From contig NZ_JBLUOA010000002.1 in assembly GCF_048060095.1 (NCBI RefSeq), positions 372,001 to 436,000 on the forward strand: 64,000 bases of DNA. Reading direction: 5' to 3'. Made by a program: the position numbers and the translations under genes. Positions 33,971-42,927 of this stretch are shown in pieces. Source of the DNA: JBLUOA01 sp048060095. GTDB taxonomy: Bacteria > Pseudomonadota > Alphaproteobacteria > Rhodobacterales > Rhodobacteraceae. The notes under the pieces are model-generated. The model did not search any database and was not told the DNA's origin. It saw only the letters and a program-made list of their open reading frames with translations. Within the stretch, counting starts at the first letter, position 1. Every line of letters begins with the position of its first letter.

Positions 33971-34531
33971 ATGTTTATCCAGACTGAAACCACCCCGAAC
34001 CCGGCGACACTGAAGTTTCTGCCCGGTCAGACAGTTCTGCCGACCGGCACCGCCGATTTCCCGACGGCGGACAGCGCCGCCAGCTCTCCGCTTGCGCAGC
34101 GTATCTTTGCCGTGGACGGGGTTAGCGGCGTGTTCCTCGGGTCGGATTTCGTGACCGTGACAAAACCCGACAGCATCGAGTGGGATCACATCAAGCCCGC
34201 AATCCTTGGCGCGATTATGGAGCATTTCCAGTCCGGCCAGCCGGTGATCCAAGGCGGGACCGAACAGGCAGGTCACGCCGAACACGATGGCCCGGACGGA
34301 GAGATTGTAAGCCAGATCAAAGACTTGCTCGACACCCGCGTGCGTCCGGCCGTCGCACAGGATGGTGGCGACATCACCTTCCACGGCTTTGACAAGGGGA
34401 TTGTCTATCTTCACATGCAGGGTGCCTGCGCAGGTTGCCCGTCTTCGACGCTGACGTTGAAGATGGGGATCGAAAACCTGCTGCGTCACTACATCCCCGA
34501 AGTGGTTGAGGTGCGCCCGGTTGCCGCCTGA
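33971..34531 (+). CDS. nfuA: Nfu-type iron-sulfur carrier
   Basis: Carries and delivers [4Fe-4S] clusters to target enzymes. The N-terminal domain (1-90, opening MFIQTETTPNPATLKFLPG) is the Nfu N domain found in alphaproteobacteria and mitochondria, different from the A-type domain of E. coli NfuA. The C-terminal NifU domain has the cluster-binding CAGC at residues 153-156 within MQGACAGCPSSTLTLKMG. Succinate dehydrogenase is a typical client. It is the first gene of nfuA-tsaB-rimI. Confidence 0.95.
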   Translation: MFIQTETTPNPATLKFLPGQTVLPTGTADFPTADSAASSPLAQRIFAVDGVSGVFLGSDFVTVTKPDSIEWDHIKPAILGAIMEHFQSGQPVIQGGTEQAGHAEHDGPDGEIVSQIKDLLDTRVRPAVAQDGGDITFHGFDKGIVYLHMQGACAGCPSSTLTLKMGIENLLRHYIPEVVEVRPVAA

Positions 34532-35144
34532 ACCGCTAACGCTTGGCTTTGACACATCGGCCGCGCATTGCGCGGCCGCTTTGCTATCCGGCGACAGCGT
34601 GATCGCTGAGGCGTTCGAACCGATGCAAAAGGGCCAGGCCGAACGCCTGATGCCGCTGCTGGAGGAGGTTTTGGCCAAGGGCGGCACCGAATGGCGCGAT
34701 CTGACGACGCTCGGCGTTGGGATCGGGCCGGGTAATTTTACCGGCATCCGTATTTCTGTTTCCGCCGCACGTGGCCTCGCCCTTGCGCTCGGGATTCCCG
34801 CAGTCGGCGTTTCGCGGTTTGAGGCCGAGGCGGTCGATATGCCCCGCCCCATCGCGTCGCTGATCGATGCGCGGCGCGGGCAGGTTTACCTGCAATTCCT
34901 TCAACATGGCGGCGTGGAGCCGCCGCAAATGCTGCTGCGGGCCGATGCCGACGCGATGATCGCGGCCCGCAATGTGGGCGCGGTTGGCCTTGAACAGTCC
35001 GAGCCCGCCGTGCCGCTTGCCACCGGCATCGCCCGGTTGGCGCAGCAGCGTAGCAGCCTTAATCCCGGACGGCCCGCCCCGCTATATATTCGCGCCGTGG
35101 ATGCGGCCCCGCCCCGCGATCCGGCACCTGTGATTCTGCCGTGA
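34521..35144 (+). CDS. tsaB: tRNA threonylcarbamoyladenosine biosynthesis protein TsaB
   Basis: Non-catalytic partner of TsaD in making t6A at position 37 of ANN-reading tRNAs. The ASKHA-fold protein has LGFDTSAAHCAAAL at the front and GVGIGPGNFTGIRISVSAARGLA (typical of TsaB) near 68-90. The start is a TTG: 34521 has GAGG upstream and overlaps nfuA by 11 bases; a TTG at 34506 is also possible. The stop overlaps the rimI start by four bases (GTGA). Confidence 0.92.
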   Translation: MPPEPLTLGFDTSAAHCAAALLSGDSVIAEAFEPMQKGQAERLMPLLEEVLAKGGTEWRDLTTLGVGIGPGNFTGIRISVSAARGLALALGIPAVGVSRFEAEAVDMPRPIASLIDARRGQVYLQFLQHGGVEPPQMLLRADADAMIAARNVGAVGLEQSEPAVPLATGIARLAQQRSSLNPGRPAPLYIRAVDAAPPRDPAPVILP

Positions 35145-35560
35145 CACCCGCCGCGCTGGCCAATCTGCACGCCCTTTGCTTTGAAACCCCGCGCCCGTGG
35201 TCAGAGGCGGAGTTTGCAGCGATCCTCACAACGCCCGGCACCTATCTTTGCGGTGACACGCACAGCTTTGCCCTTGGCCGCGCCATCGCGGATGAGGCGG
35301 AGTTGCTGACCCTCGCCGTATCGCCGGACAAACGGCGGCAAGGGCTTGGCGCAACCGTCCTTCGCGCGTTTGAGGCCGAAGCAATCAAACGCAACGCCAC
35401 CCGCGCGTTTCTTGAGGTCGCCGCGAACAACGCCCCGGCCATCGCGCTATACCGCGCGCAGGGTTACCGCGAAGAAGGTTGCCGCCCGTCCTACTACAGA
35501 ACCCCCGATAGTGCGCGAATCGATGCGCTGATCCTTAGCCGCGATCTGGCCGCTGATTGA
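35141..35560 (+). CDS. rimI: ribosomal protein S18 alanine N-acetyltransferase
   Basis: A GNAT acetyltransferase of 139 residues. The acetyl-CoA loop is the RRQGLGATVL stretch (about 67-76), and the C-terminal half has FLEVAANNAPAIALYRAQGYREEG, the usual GNAT motif B of RimI. It acetylates the N-terminus of ribosomal protein S18 in E. coli. The tsaB-rimI pairing is common and supports the name over other GNAT enzymes. GTG start coupled to tsaB. Confidence 0.9.
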   Translation: MTPAALANLHALCFETPRPWSEAEFAAILTTPGTYLCGDTHSFALGRAIADEAELLTLAVSPDKRRQGLGATVLRAFEAEAIKRNATRAFLEVAANNAPAIALYRAQGYREEGCRPSYYRTPDSARIDALILSRDLAAD

Positions 35561-35569
35561 CGCGACGTC

Positions 35570-35589
35570 GCCTGCGAAAACACGCAGGC
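35570..35589 (+). terminator. weak hairpin after rimI
   Basis: GCCTGCG (35570-35576) and CGCAGGC (35583-35589) form a 7-bp stem with a 6-base loop, 9 bases after the rimI stop. No T-tract follows, so termination is doubtful. Confidence 0.35.
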
Positions 35590-35627
35590 AGGGGCCCAGA
35601 CTCTTTGGATCAAATGGCAGAAAGCTA

Positions 35628-35657
35628 TTGACGCTCCGGGACCGCTCCGTCCTTAAT
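35628..35657 (+). promoter_or_regulatory. candidate promoter of the BMP importer operon
   Basis: TTGACG at 35628-35633 and, after 18 bases, CTTAAT at 35652-35657 (4 of 6 matches to TATAAT). It leaves a leader of about 85 bases before the binding-protein gene. I see no recognisable riboswitch in the leader. Confidence 0.35.
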
Positions 35658-35746
35658 TGCAGATGATCAGGAACGATCTGCTTGTAAAAACTTGGGGGTC
35701 CGCCGGGAAACCGCGCGCAGCCGCCTAAATCAATTGGGAGAGTATC

Positions 35747-36736
35747 ATGTCATTGATGCGAACATTCTTTAGCGCCGCTGCAACGCTGGCGCTGTCGACT
35801 GCGGCAGCGGTTGCCGAACCTGCGGTCATTTTCGACCTTGGTGGGAAATTCGACAAATCCTTCAACGAAGCGGCCTACGAAGGTGCGCAGCGGTGGGCCG
35901 AAGAAACCGGCGAGTCGTTCCGCGAGGTTGAACTTCAGTCCGAAGCGCAACGCGAACAGGCACTGCGCCGGTTTGCTGAAGCGGGATCGAACCCGGTCGT
36001 GATGGCAGGCTTTGCATTCGCGTCTGCCCTTGAAACGGTTGCGCCCGACTTCCCCGACACGAAATTCGTCATCATCGACATGGTGGTCGAACAGCCGAAC
36101 GTACGGTCTGTAGTGTTCAGCGAACACGAAGGCTCTTACCTCGTTGGTATGATGGCCGCGATGGCATCGGAATCCGGCACCGTCGGCTTTGTCGGCGGCA
36201 TGGATATTCCGCTAATCTCCAAATTCGCCTGTGGCTATGTGCAGGGCGTCAAAGCCGTGAACGCGGATGCGACCGTGATCCAGAACATGACCGGCACGAC
36301 CCCGTCTGCTTGGAACGACCCGGTGAAGGGTGCTGAATTGACCCGCGCACAGGTAAGCCAAGGTGCTGATGTTGTTTATCACGCGGCGGGCGGCACCGGC
36401 GTTGGCGTGCTGCAAGCTGCAGCGGACGAAGGGATCCTTGGGATCGGCGTCGACAGCAACCAGAACCACATGCACCCCGGTTCGGTCCTGACCTCCATGA
36501 CCAAGCGCGTGGATGTCGCGGTTTACGATGCGTTCTCGGATGGTGCCGACCTTGAGACCGGCTTTCAGGTGCTCGGCCTCGAACAGGACGGTGTTGGCGT
36601 CGCGATGGATGAAAACAACGCAGACCTGATTACCGATGAAATGCAGGCCGCAATCGACGACGCGAAAGCCAAGATCATCTCGGGCGAGATCGCAGTGCAT
36701 GACTACATGTCCGACGAATCCTGCCCGGTGATGTAA
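35747..36736 (+). CDS. BMP-family ABC transporter substrate-binding protein
   Basis: Periplasmic receptor of the importer encoded by the next three genes. Residues 1-23 are a signal peptide ending AAAVAE. The mature protein has the Bmp/PnrA family layout: VIFDLGGKFDKSFNEAAYEGAQRW (26-49), VVFSEHEGSYLVGMMAA and FVGGMDIPLISKFACGY. Family members (PnrA of Treponema, bacillar NupN) bind purine or other nucleosides, so nucleosides are the likely cargo, in agreement with deoD at 54661. The C-terminus has a lone Cys in DESCPVM. Confidence 0.92.
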   Translation: MSLMRTFFSAAATLALSTAAAVAEPAVIFDLGGKFDKSFNEAAYEGAQRWAEETGESFREVELQSEAQREQALRRFAEAGSNPVVMAGFAFASALETVAPDFPDTKFVIIDMVVEQPNVRSVVFSEHEGSYLVGMMAAMASESGTVGFVGGMDIPLISKFACGYVQGVKAVNADATVIQNMTGTTPSAWNDPVKGAELTRAQVSQGADVVYHAAGGTGVGVLQAAADEGILGIGVDSNQNHMHPGSVLTSMTKRVDVAVYDAFSDGADLETGFQVLGLEQDGVGVAMDENNADLITDEMQAAIDDAKAKIISGEIAVHDYMSDESCPVM

Positions 36737-36745
36737 GGCACGGGA

Positions 36746-38365
36746 ATGGCGCAAGACGCAAATTCGGGGCGGCAGGACACTGCCGCCCCAGCCATTGAAC
36801 TTCGCGGCATCTCAAAAGCCTTCGGGCCGGTGCAGGCGAACAAGGATATTTCGATCTCTGTCGCCCCCGGCACGGTCCACGGGATTGTGGGCGAAAACGG
36901 TGCGGGCAAATCCACGCTGATGTCGATCCTCTACGGTTTTTACAAAGCCGACGCGGGCGAGATTTTTATCAACGGAGCCAAGACAGAGATTCCCGACAGC
37001 CAGGCGGCCATCGCCGCGGGCATCGGGATGGTGCACCAACACTTCAAACTGGTTCAGAATTTCACGGTTCTTGAAAATGTGGTGCTTGGCGCAGAAGACG
37101 GCGCCCGCCTGCGCCCATCGCTCGCCCGCGCACGCGCGCAATTGGTTGAACTCGCCCGGGAATACGAATTGAACGTCGACCCCGATGCGCTGATCGAAGA
37201 CCTGTCGGTCGGTCACCAACAGCGGGTTGAAATCCTGAAGGCGCTTTATCGTCACGCCGAAATCCTGATCTTGGATGAACCGACCGGCGTGCTGACTCCG
37301 GCCGAGGCCGACCATCTGTTCCGCATCCTTCGCAACCTGAAGGACGAAGGCAAAACCATCATCCTCATCACCCATAAACTGCGCGAGATCATGGATGTCA
37401 CCGACACCGTCAGCGTGATGCGGCGGGGCGAGATGAAGGGCACCGTCAAAACCGTCGACACCTCGCCCGAAGATCTCGCCGAACGCATGGTGGGTCGCAA
37501 GGTGCTGCTGCGGGTTGATAAGACCCCGGCCCAACCCGGCGAGAAGGTGCTTGAGGTTGAAGACTTGCGGGTCGTTGACGATTCCAACGTCGAACGGTTG
37601 CGGGGAATTTCGCTTGAGGTCCGGGCGGGCGAAATCCTTGGCATTGCGGGGGTTTCCGGCAATGGGCAATCGGATCTTCTGAACGTCCTTGGTGGCTATG
37701 AAGAGGCGACCGGATTGATCCGCGTCAATGGGCAAGAGATTGATCTGACCGGCAAGTATTCCGACGGGCAATCCCGCCGCGCCCGTGGCATCGCCCATGT
37801 GCCCGAAGACCGTCACCGCGAGGGGCTGATCCTGAACTTCGCCGCGTGGGAAAACATGGTGTTCGGCTACCACAACGACCCCAGCTACAACAAAAACGCG
37901 ATCCTGATGGATAACTCGGCGATCCTGTCCGAAACCCAAGCCAAGATGAATCGCTACGACGTCCGCCCCCCGAATCCGCGCCTGATGGCCGAAAATTTCT
38001 CAGGCGGAAACCAGCAGAAAATCGTTCTGGCGCGCGAGATGGAGCGTGATCCGTCGCTCTTGCTGATCGGTCAACCGACCCGTGGCGTCGACATTGGCGC
38101 GATTGAGTTTATTCACCAGCAGATCATCGAACTGCGTGATCAGGGCAAGGCGATCCTGCTGGTTTCGGTAGAGCTGGATGAGATCATGTCGCTGTCCGAC
38201 CGCATCGCGGTGATGTTTGACGGGCGCATCATGGGTGAACGGCTGCCGAGCGAAACCGATGAAAAGGAACTCGGCCTGCTGATGGCGGGCATGACATCCG
38301 AACCCGACGGCCCGATTGTCGATGCGATCGAGGCGAACCTCGACGCCGTCGCGAAGGAGCACTGA
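36746..38365 (+). CDS. nucleoside-type ABC transporter ATP-binding protein (double ATPase)
   Basis: Powers import by the BMP system. At 539 residues it carries two fused ATPase domains as in sugar and nucleoside (RbsA/YufO-type) importers. The first has Walker A GENGAGKST (49-57) and the signature LSVGHQQRVEI (about 153-163). The second domain's Walker A is degenerate (GVSGNGQSDLL, about 304-314), but its signature FSGGNQQKIVLAREM is intact. Such asymmetry is normal for this class. Nine bases follow the binding-protein stop. Confidence 0.95.
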   Translation: MAQDANSGRQDTAAPAIELRGISKAFGPVQANKDISISVAPGTVHGIVGENGAGKSTLMSILYGFYKADAGEIFINGAKTEIPDSQAAIAAGIGMVHQHFKLVQNFTVLENVVLGAEDGARLRPSLARARAQLVELAREYELNVDPDALIEDLSVGHQQRVEILKALYRHAEILILDEPTGVLTPAEADHLFRILRNLKDEGKTIILITHKLREIMDVTDTVSVMRRGEMKGTVKTVDTSPEDLAERMVGRKVLLRVDKTPAQPGEKVLEVEDLRVVDDSNVERLRGISLEVRAGEILGIAGVSGNGQSDLLNVLGGYEEATGLIRVNGQEIDLTGKYSDGQSRRARGIAHVPEDRHREGLILNFAAWENMVFGYHNDPSYNKNAILMDNSAILSETQAKMNRYDVRPPNPRLMAENFSGGNQQKIVLAREMERDPSLLLIGQPTRGVDIGAIEFIHQQIIELRDQGKAILLVSVELDEIMSLSDRIAVMFDGRIMGERLPSETDEKELGLLMAGMTSEPDGPIVDAIEANLDAVAKEH

Positions 38366-38368
38366 ACC

Positions 38369-39463
38369 ATGAAGCGTATGCCAAGATGGGCAGACGTCGC
38401 CCTTATTCCCGCGATCAATCTGCTGCTGGCCTTCCTGATTTCCGGGCTTGTGATCCTTGCCATCGGCAAAGACCCGGTCGTCGCGATCAAAACGATGGTT
38501 CAGGGGTCGTTTGGTGACACCCGCGCATGGGGTTACACGCTTTATTATGCAACGAACTTCATGTTCACGGGGCTGGCGGTCGCCATCGCCTTCCACGCGC
38601 GAATGTTCAACATCGGGGGTGAGGGTCAGGCGGCGATTGGCGGTCTTGGCGTTGCGCTTGTTTGTCTAGCGGTCGACTGGCCGCATTGGTTGATCGCCCT
38701 GCCGGCGGCGATCATCGGCGGCGCGGTGTTTGGCGCTGCTTGGGCCGCTATCCCTGCGTATTTACAGGCGAAACGCGGCAGTCACATCGTGATTACCACG
38801 ATCATGTTCAACTTCATCGCCGCCGCGCTGATGGGGTATCTGCTGGTCAACGTGCTGAAAGAACCGGGCAACATGGCCGCTGAAACCCGCGACTTCCCGG
38901 CTGGTGCGCATCTGCCGACCTTCCACGAAATGCTCGCACCGCTCGGGATTGAGTTCAACAAGAACGCCCCCGCAAATGTCAGCTTTATCGTCGCAATCCT
39001 GTGTTGTTTCCTTTTCTGGATCCTGATGTGGCGCACCCGGCTTGGCTACGCGATCCGCGCCTTTGGCCATAGCGAAAGTGCCGCCCGCTATGCCGGGATT
39101 TCCCCGACCCGCATCATCATGCTGTCGATGCTGATTTCCGGCGGATTGGCCGGGTTGATGGCGATCAACAACGTGATGGGGGAAAGCGAACGGCTGATCC
39201 TGAACTCCGTCGAGGGGGCGGGTTTCATCGGAATCGCCGTTGCGCTGATGGGCCGGTCCCATCCGGTTGGCGTCGCGCTGGCGGCGTTGCTATTCGGGTT
39301 CCTCTACCAAGGGGGCGCAGAGCTCGCGCTGTGGGAGTCTATCCCGCGCGAGTTGGTCGTGGTCATTCAGGCGCTGGTGATCCTGTTTACCGGAGCGCTT
39401 GATGGCATGGTGCGAAAACCGGTCGAAAACCTGTTCATGATCATGCGGAAGGAGGACGCGTAA
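38369..39463 (+). CDS. nucleoside-type ABC transporter permease 1
   Basis: Inner-membrane subunit of the BMP importer, 364 residues with about eight to ten hydrophobic spans. The stretches FNIGGEGQAAIGGLG and MRTRLGYAIRAFGHSESAARYAGI are the hallmarks of the BPD_transp_2 family that includes YufP and RbsC. The start is 3 bases after the ATPase stop; its own stop overlaps the next start (TAATG). Confidence 0.94.
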   Translation: MKRMPRWADVALIPAINLLLAFLISGLVILAIGKDPVVAIKTMVQGSFGDTRAWGYTLYYATNFMFTGLAVAIAFHARMFNIGGEGQAAIGGLGVALVCLAVDWPHWLIALPAAIIGGAVFGAAWAAIPAYLQAKRGSHIVITTIMFNFIAAALMGYLLVNVLKEPGNMAAETRDFPAGAHLPTFHEMLAPLGIEFNKNAPANVSFIVAILCCFLFWILMWRTRLGYAIRAFGHSESAARYAGISPTRIIMLSMLISGGLAGLMAINNVMGESERLILNSVEGAGFIGIAVALMGRSHPVGVALAALLFGFLYQGGAELALWESIPRELVVVIQALVILFTGALDGMVRKPVENLFMIMRKEDA

Positions 39464-40428
39464 TGGATTTTCTGACCATCCTGCAAATCCTCGATTCAAC
39501 TGTGCGCCTTGCGACGCCGCTATTGCTGGCCTGCCTCGCCGGGCTATTCTCTGAACGCTCCGGCATCTTCGATATTGGGCTAGAAGGTAAGATGCTAGCC
39601 GCCGCGTTTCTGTCTGCGGCGGTCGCTGCGGCGACCGGCAATGTCTGGCTCGGCATGTTTGCGGGGGTCGGTGTTTCAATCATGCTCGCCCTGCTGCACG
39701 GGCTTGCGTCGATCACCTTCCGGGGCGATCAGCTGATTTCCGGGGTTGCGATCAACTTCCTTGCCGCGGGCCTGACCGTCGTCATCGGGCAAAGCTGGTT
39801 TGGCCTTGGGGGACGCACGCCGTCGCTGATGGGTCAGGGGCGATTTTCAAACCTCGAATGGCCGTTCGCGGACGCCTTGCGCGAGGTGCCTATGGTTGGC
39901 CCGTTCTATGCAGAGCTTGTGTCAGGCCACACGTTCCTTGTCTACATCGCGCTGCTGGCGGTTCCGGCAAGCTGGTATGTCCTGTTCCGCACCCGGTTTG
40001 GCCTGCGACTGCGGGCGGTCGGTGAAAACCCCGGCGCGGTGGATACGGCTGGCATCTCTGTGACCCGGCTGCGCTATACCGCCGTTATCATCTGCGGAGC
40101 GCTCTGCGGCCTTGCGGGGGCGTATCTTGCAACCGGTCTTGCCGCCGGTTTTGTCAAGGACATGACCGCCGGGCGGGGCTTTATCGCGCTTGCCGCGTTG
40201 ATCTTTGCCAAGTGGCGACCGTGGCACGCGCTTGGCGCTTGTATGCTGTTCGGCCTGCTTGAAGCGATCGGCAACCGCTACCAGAATATCGACCTTCTTG
40301 GCGTCACACTTCCGGTCCAGTTCATGCAGGCGCTACCCTACATTCTGACCGTAGTGATTCTGGCCGGTTTCGTTGGCAAGGCCATCCCACCCCGCGCTGG
40401 CGGTGCCCCCTACGTCAAGGAACGGTAA
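39463..40428 (+). CDS. nucleoside-type ABC transporter permease 2
   Basis: Second membrane subunit, 321 residues, YufQ-type. It opens with a hydrophobic helix followed by GLFSERSGIFDIGLEGKMLAAAF, the family's conserved loop, and has RTRFGLRLRAVGENPGAVDTAGI, the ATPase-contact loop. Last gene of the four-gene operon. Confidence 0.94.
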   Translation: MDFLTILQILDSTVRLATPLLLACLAGLFSERSGIFDIGLEGKMLAAAFLSAAVAAATGNVWLGMFAGVGVSIMLALLHGLASITFRGDQLISGVAINFLAAGLTVVIGQSWFGLGGRTPSLMGQGRFSNLEWPFADALREVPMVGPFYAELVSGHTFLVYIALLAVPASWYVLFRTRFGLRLRAVGENPGAVDTAGISVTRLRYTAVIICGALCGLAGAYLATGLAAGFVKDMTAGRGFIALAALIFAKWRPWHALGACMLFGLLEAIGNRYQNIDLLGVTLPVQFMQALPYILTVVILAGFVGKAIPPRAGGAPYVKER

Positions 40429-40431
40429 TTA

Positions 40432-40466
40432 AGGGCGCTATTGGCCCTGATCTGCTGCTTTTTTTG
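40432..40466 (+). terminator. possible terminator after the nucleoside importer
   Basis: AGGGC (40432-40436) and GCCCT (40444-40448) form a short stem just after the stop codon. A run of seven T follows at about 40459-40465, 11 bases later, which is further than in a standard intrinsic terminator. Confidence 0.3.
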
Positions 40467-40513
40467 CGGTTCTCCCCGTTGAGTTCCCCTTTGAAGGCAG
40501 ACTATGAAGGGCC

Positions 40514-41431
40514 ATGCAGATCTACCTCCCCATAGCCGAAGTTTCGGTTAACGCATTCCTCCTTCTCGGCTTGGGTGGTTTGGTAGGGATTCTGTCCGGA
40601 ATGTTCGGCGTCGGCGGCGGTTTTTTGATGACGCCGCTGCTGTTCTTTATCGGTATCCCGCCTGCGGTTGCCGTCGCGACCGAAGCGAACCAGATCGTCG
40701 CGTCGTCATTTTCTGGCGTTCTTGCACACCTGAAGCGAAAAACCGTTGACCTCAGGATGGGGACGGTCCTGCTGATCGGCGGGTTGATAGGCGCAGCACT
40801 GGGCGTGCAACTGTTCAACTTCCTTAAAAGTCAGGGACAGGTCGATCTGCTGGTGAAGCTTTGCTACGTCGTTTTCCTCGGCATTATCGGCGGGCTGATG
40901 TTCTTTGAAAGCCTGCGGGCGATCCGGCGGTCGCGCAAATCGCCGGGCACGACCGTGCGCAAGAAACACAACTGGATTCACAACCTGCCCTTCAAGGTGA
41001 AGTTCCGCACGTCCGGCCTTTATATCTCGGTCATTCCGCCGCTGATCGTCGGCGTTTTCGTTGGCGTTCTGGCCGCGATCATGGGTGTTGGCGGCGGGTT
41101 TATCATGGTGCCTGCGATGATCTACCTGCTGGGGATGCCGACCAAGGTCGTCGTCGGCACGTCGCTGTTTCAGATCATCTTTGTCACAGCCTTTACCACG
41201 CTGCTTCACGCAACCACGAACTATACTGTCGATATGGCGCTGGCGGTTCTGCTGTTGATCGGTGGGGTCATCGGCGCGCAGATCGGCACCCGGATCGGGA
41301 CCCGCATGAAGGCGGAACAGTTGCGCATCCTGCTTGCGCTGATGGTTCTGGCGGTGTGCGGCAAGCTCGCGCTCGACCTGTTGCTGATGCCGAGCGAGGT
41401 TTATTCGATCGGGCACGGAGGGCACGGATGA
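40514..41431 (+). CDS. TauE/SafE-family (TSUP) membrane transporter
   Basis: A 305-residue inner-membrane protein with about eight spans in two repeats. Each repeat begins with the family's GxxxGxGGGFLMTPLL motif (GMFGVGGGFLMTPLL near 31-45, AIMGVGGGFIMVPAM near 190-204). TSUP transporters export or import sulfur-containing ions such as sulfite or sulfoacetate. Stop and start of the next gene overlap (ATGA), so the two act together. Confidence 0.92.
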   Translation: MQIYLPIAEVSVNAFLLLGLGGLVGILSGMFGVGGGFLMTPLLFFIGIPPAVAVATEANQIVASSFSGVLAHLKRKTVDLRMGTVLLIGGLIGAALGVQLFNFLKSQGQVDLLVKLCYVVFLGIIGGLMFFESLRAIRRSRKSPGTTVRKKHNWIHNLPFKVKFRTSGLYISVIPPLIVGVFVGVLAAIMGVGGGFIMVPAMIYLLGMPTKVVVGTSLFQIIFVTAFTTLLHATTNYTVDMALAVLLLIGGVIGAQIGTRIGTRMKAEQLRILLALMVLAVCGKLALDLLLMPSEVYSIGHGGHG

Positions 41432-42189
41432 TCCTGCGCGCGCTGATCCTCCTGCTACTGACGGTCGTACCCCTTCGCGCGGACGAAGCCGTCATTGCCG
41501 GCCTTAGCCAGAACCGCGTGGCGATCACGGCGAATTTCGATGGCTCGGAGATTCTGATCTTCGGCGCGGTCAAACGGGAATCCCCCGCCCCAACCGACGC
41601 CCCGCTTGAGGTGATTGTCGCCGTTGTCGGCCCGTCCGAACCCGTGACCGTCCGGCGCAAGGAAAAGCGTTTTGGCATCTGGGTAAACACGGAGTCCGTT
41701 CTGGTCGACGCCGCACCAAGCTTTTACGCCGTCGCCACGACCAACCCGCTTGACGATATCCTAACCGATGTCGAAGACCTCAGGCACCGCATTTCGATTC
41801 CCCGCGCGATCCGCTCGGTCGGGGCTGCGTTTTCGGTCAGCGACGCGCCTGCGTTCAGCACCGCGATCATCCGCATCCGTAGCCGCAGCGGGCTATATCA
41901 AGTGTTGGAGAATGAGGTGGAGCTGACGGACGAAACCCTGTTCAACACCTCAATCGCGCTGCCCGCAAACTTGACCGAAGGCAACTACACCACCCGCATC
42001 TTTCTGACCCGCGGCGGCACCGTGGTAGATGCCTACGAAACCGTGCTGCACGTCAACAAGGTCGGGCTGGAGCGTTGGATCTATAACCTCGCCCATGAAC
42101 GGCCACTGATCTACGGCCTGTTGTCGCTGTTCATCGCAATTGCTGCGGGTTGGGGTGCATCCGCCGCATTCCGTTATGTGCGCGGCTGA
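41428..42189 (+). CDS. TIGR02186-type membrane-anchored periplasmic protein
   Basis: A 253-residue protein. MILRALILLLLTVVPLRA is a signal peptide; a large periplasmic domain of beta-type sequence follows (EAVIAGLSQNRVAITANFDGSEILIFGAVKR is the conserved opening), and a single C-terminal span, LIYGLLSLFIAIAAGWGASAAF (about 228-249), anchors it. I know the family as TIGR02186, of unknown function, found in alphaproteobacteria beside TauE transporters. The start at 41428 overlaps the TauE stop. It may be an accessory subunit of that transporter. It abuts the next gene's stop with no base between. Confidence 0.85.
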   Translation: MILRALILLLLTVVPLRADEAVIAGLSQNRVAITANFDGSEILIFGAVKRESPAPTDAPLEVIVAVVGPSEPVTVRRKEKRFGIWVNTESVLVDAAPSFYAVATTNPLDDILTDVEDLRHRISIPRAIRSVGAAFSVSDAPAFSTAIIRIRSRSGLYQVLENEVELTDETLFNTSIALPANLTEGNYTTRIFLTRGGTVVDAYETVLHVNKVGLERWIYNLAHERPLIYGLLSLFIAIAAGWGASAAFRYVRG

Positions 42190-42927
42190 TCACCCCCGCC
42201 CGACATGCGGCATCTTGGTCGCCATGACCGTCATGAACAGCACATTCGCGTTCGCAGGCAGCCGGGCCATGTTCCAGATCGCATCGGCTGCATCCTGAAC
42301 ATCCATCGTCGGCGGCTCCTCAGCGTCGGGATCCGCCGTTTTCACACGGTCGATCAAGTCCTCGACCAACTCCGTGCGGGCGTTTCCAATGTCGATCTGC
42401 CCGCAGGCAATGTCGAACGGACGCCCATCAAGGCTCAGGCTTTTCGTAAGGCCCGTCACCGCGTGTTTTGTCGTCGTATAGCAAACCGATGCCGGCCGCG
42501 GTGTCTGCGCCGATAGGGAGCCGTTATTGATGATCCGCCCGCCTTGGGGCTGCTGCCGCCGCATCTGACCAAAAGCAAGCCGCGCCGCATGGAACATCCC
42601 CCCAACGTTGACGTTCAGAACCTTGTTCCAATCGTCCAAAGATACTTCGTCAATTGGGGCAGAAGGGCCGAACATTCCGGCATTGTTAAACAACACATCA
42701 AGCCGCCCGGTGCGACGGACGAATTCGTCAAATGCCGCTTTCAGCGCGTCGGGGTTCGTTACGTCGGCTGGCAAGGCATGGGCGCCGGGATGGTCGGCGG
42801 CCATCGCCTCCAACGGGTCCGCCCGTCTTGCGATCAAGCCAACCTGCCAACCTTCGGCAAGGAACTTCTCTGCCGCGGCGCGTCCGATACCGGAACTCGC
42901 CCCTGTCACGAGTATTGTCTTAGCCAT
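42190..42927 (-). CDS. short-chain dehydrogenase/reductase, substrate unknown
   Basis: A 245-residue classical SDR enzyme. The NAD(P) motif TGASSGIG is at residues 7-14, NNAG at 85-88, the catalytic Ser within NNGSLSAQ and the YxxxK pair in CYTTTKHAV. The position of the acidic residue after strand 2 is taken by IARRADP, favouring NADP. The substrate cannot be told. Eight bases overlap the helicase gene upstream, so both are probably one transcript; no functional link is obvious. Confidence 0.88.
   Translation of the reverse strand: MAKTILVTGASSGIGRAAAEKFLAEGWQVGLIARRADPLEAMAADHPGAHALPADVTNPDALKAAFDEFVRRTGRLDVLFNNAGMFGPSAPIDEVSLDDWNKVLNVNVGGMFHAARLAFGQMRRQQPQGGRIINNGSLSAQTPRPASVCYTTTKHAVTGLTKSLSLDGRPFDIACGQIDIGNARTELVEDLIDRVKTADPDAEEPPTMDVQDAADAIWNMARLPANANVLFMTVMATKMPHVGRG

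Noticed and set aside
36812..37939. Open frame of 375 codons opposite the nucleoside ABC ATPase gene
   Set aside because: The sense frame has intact Walker and signature motifs; the antisense product has none.
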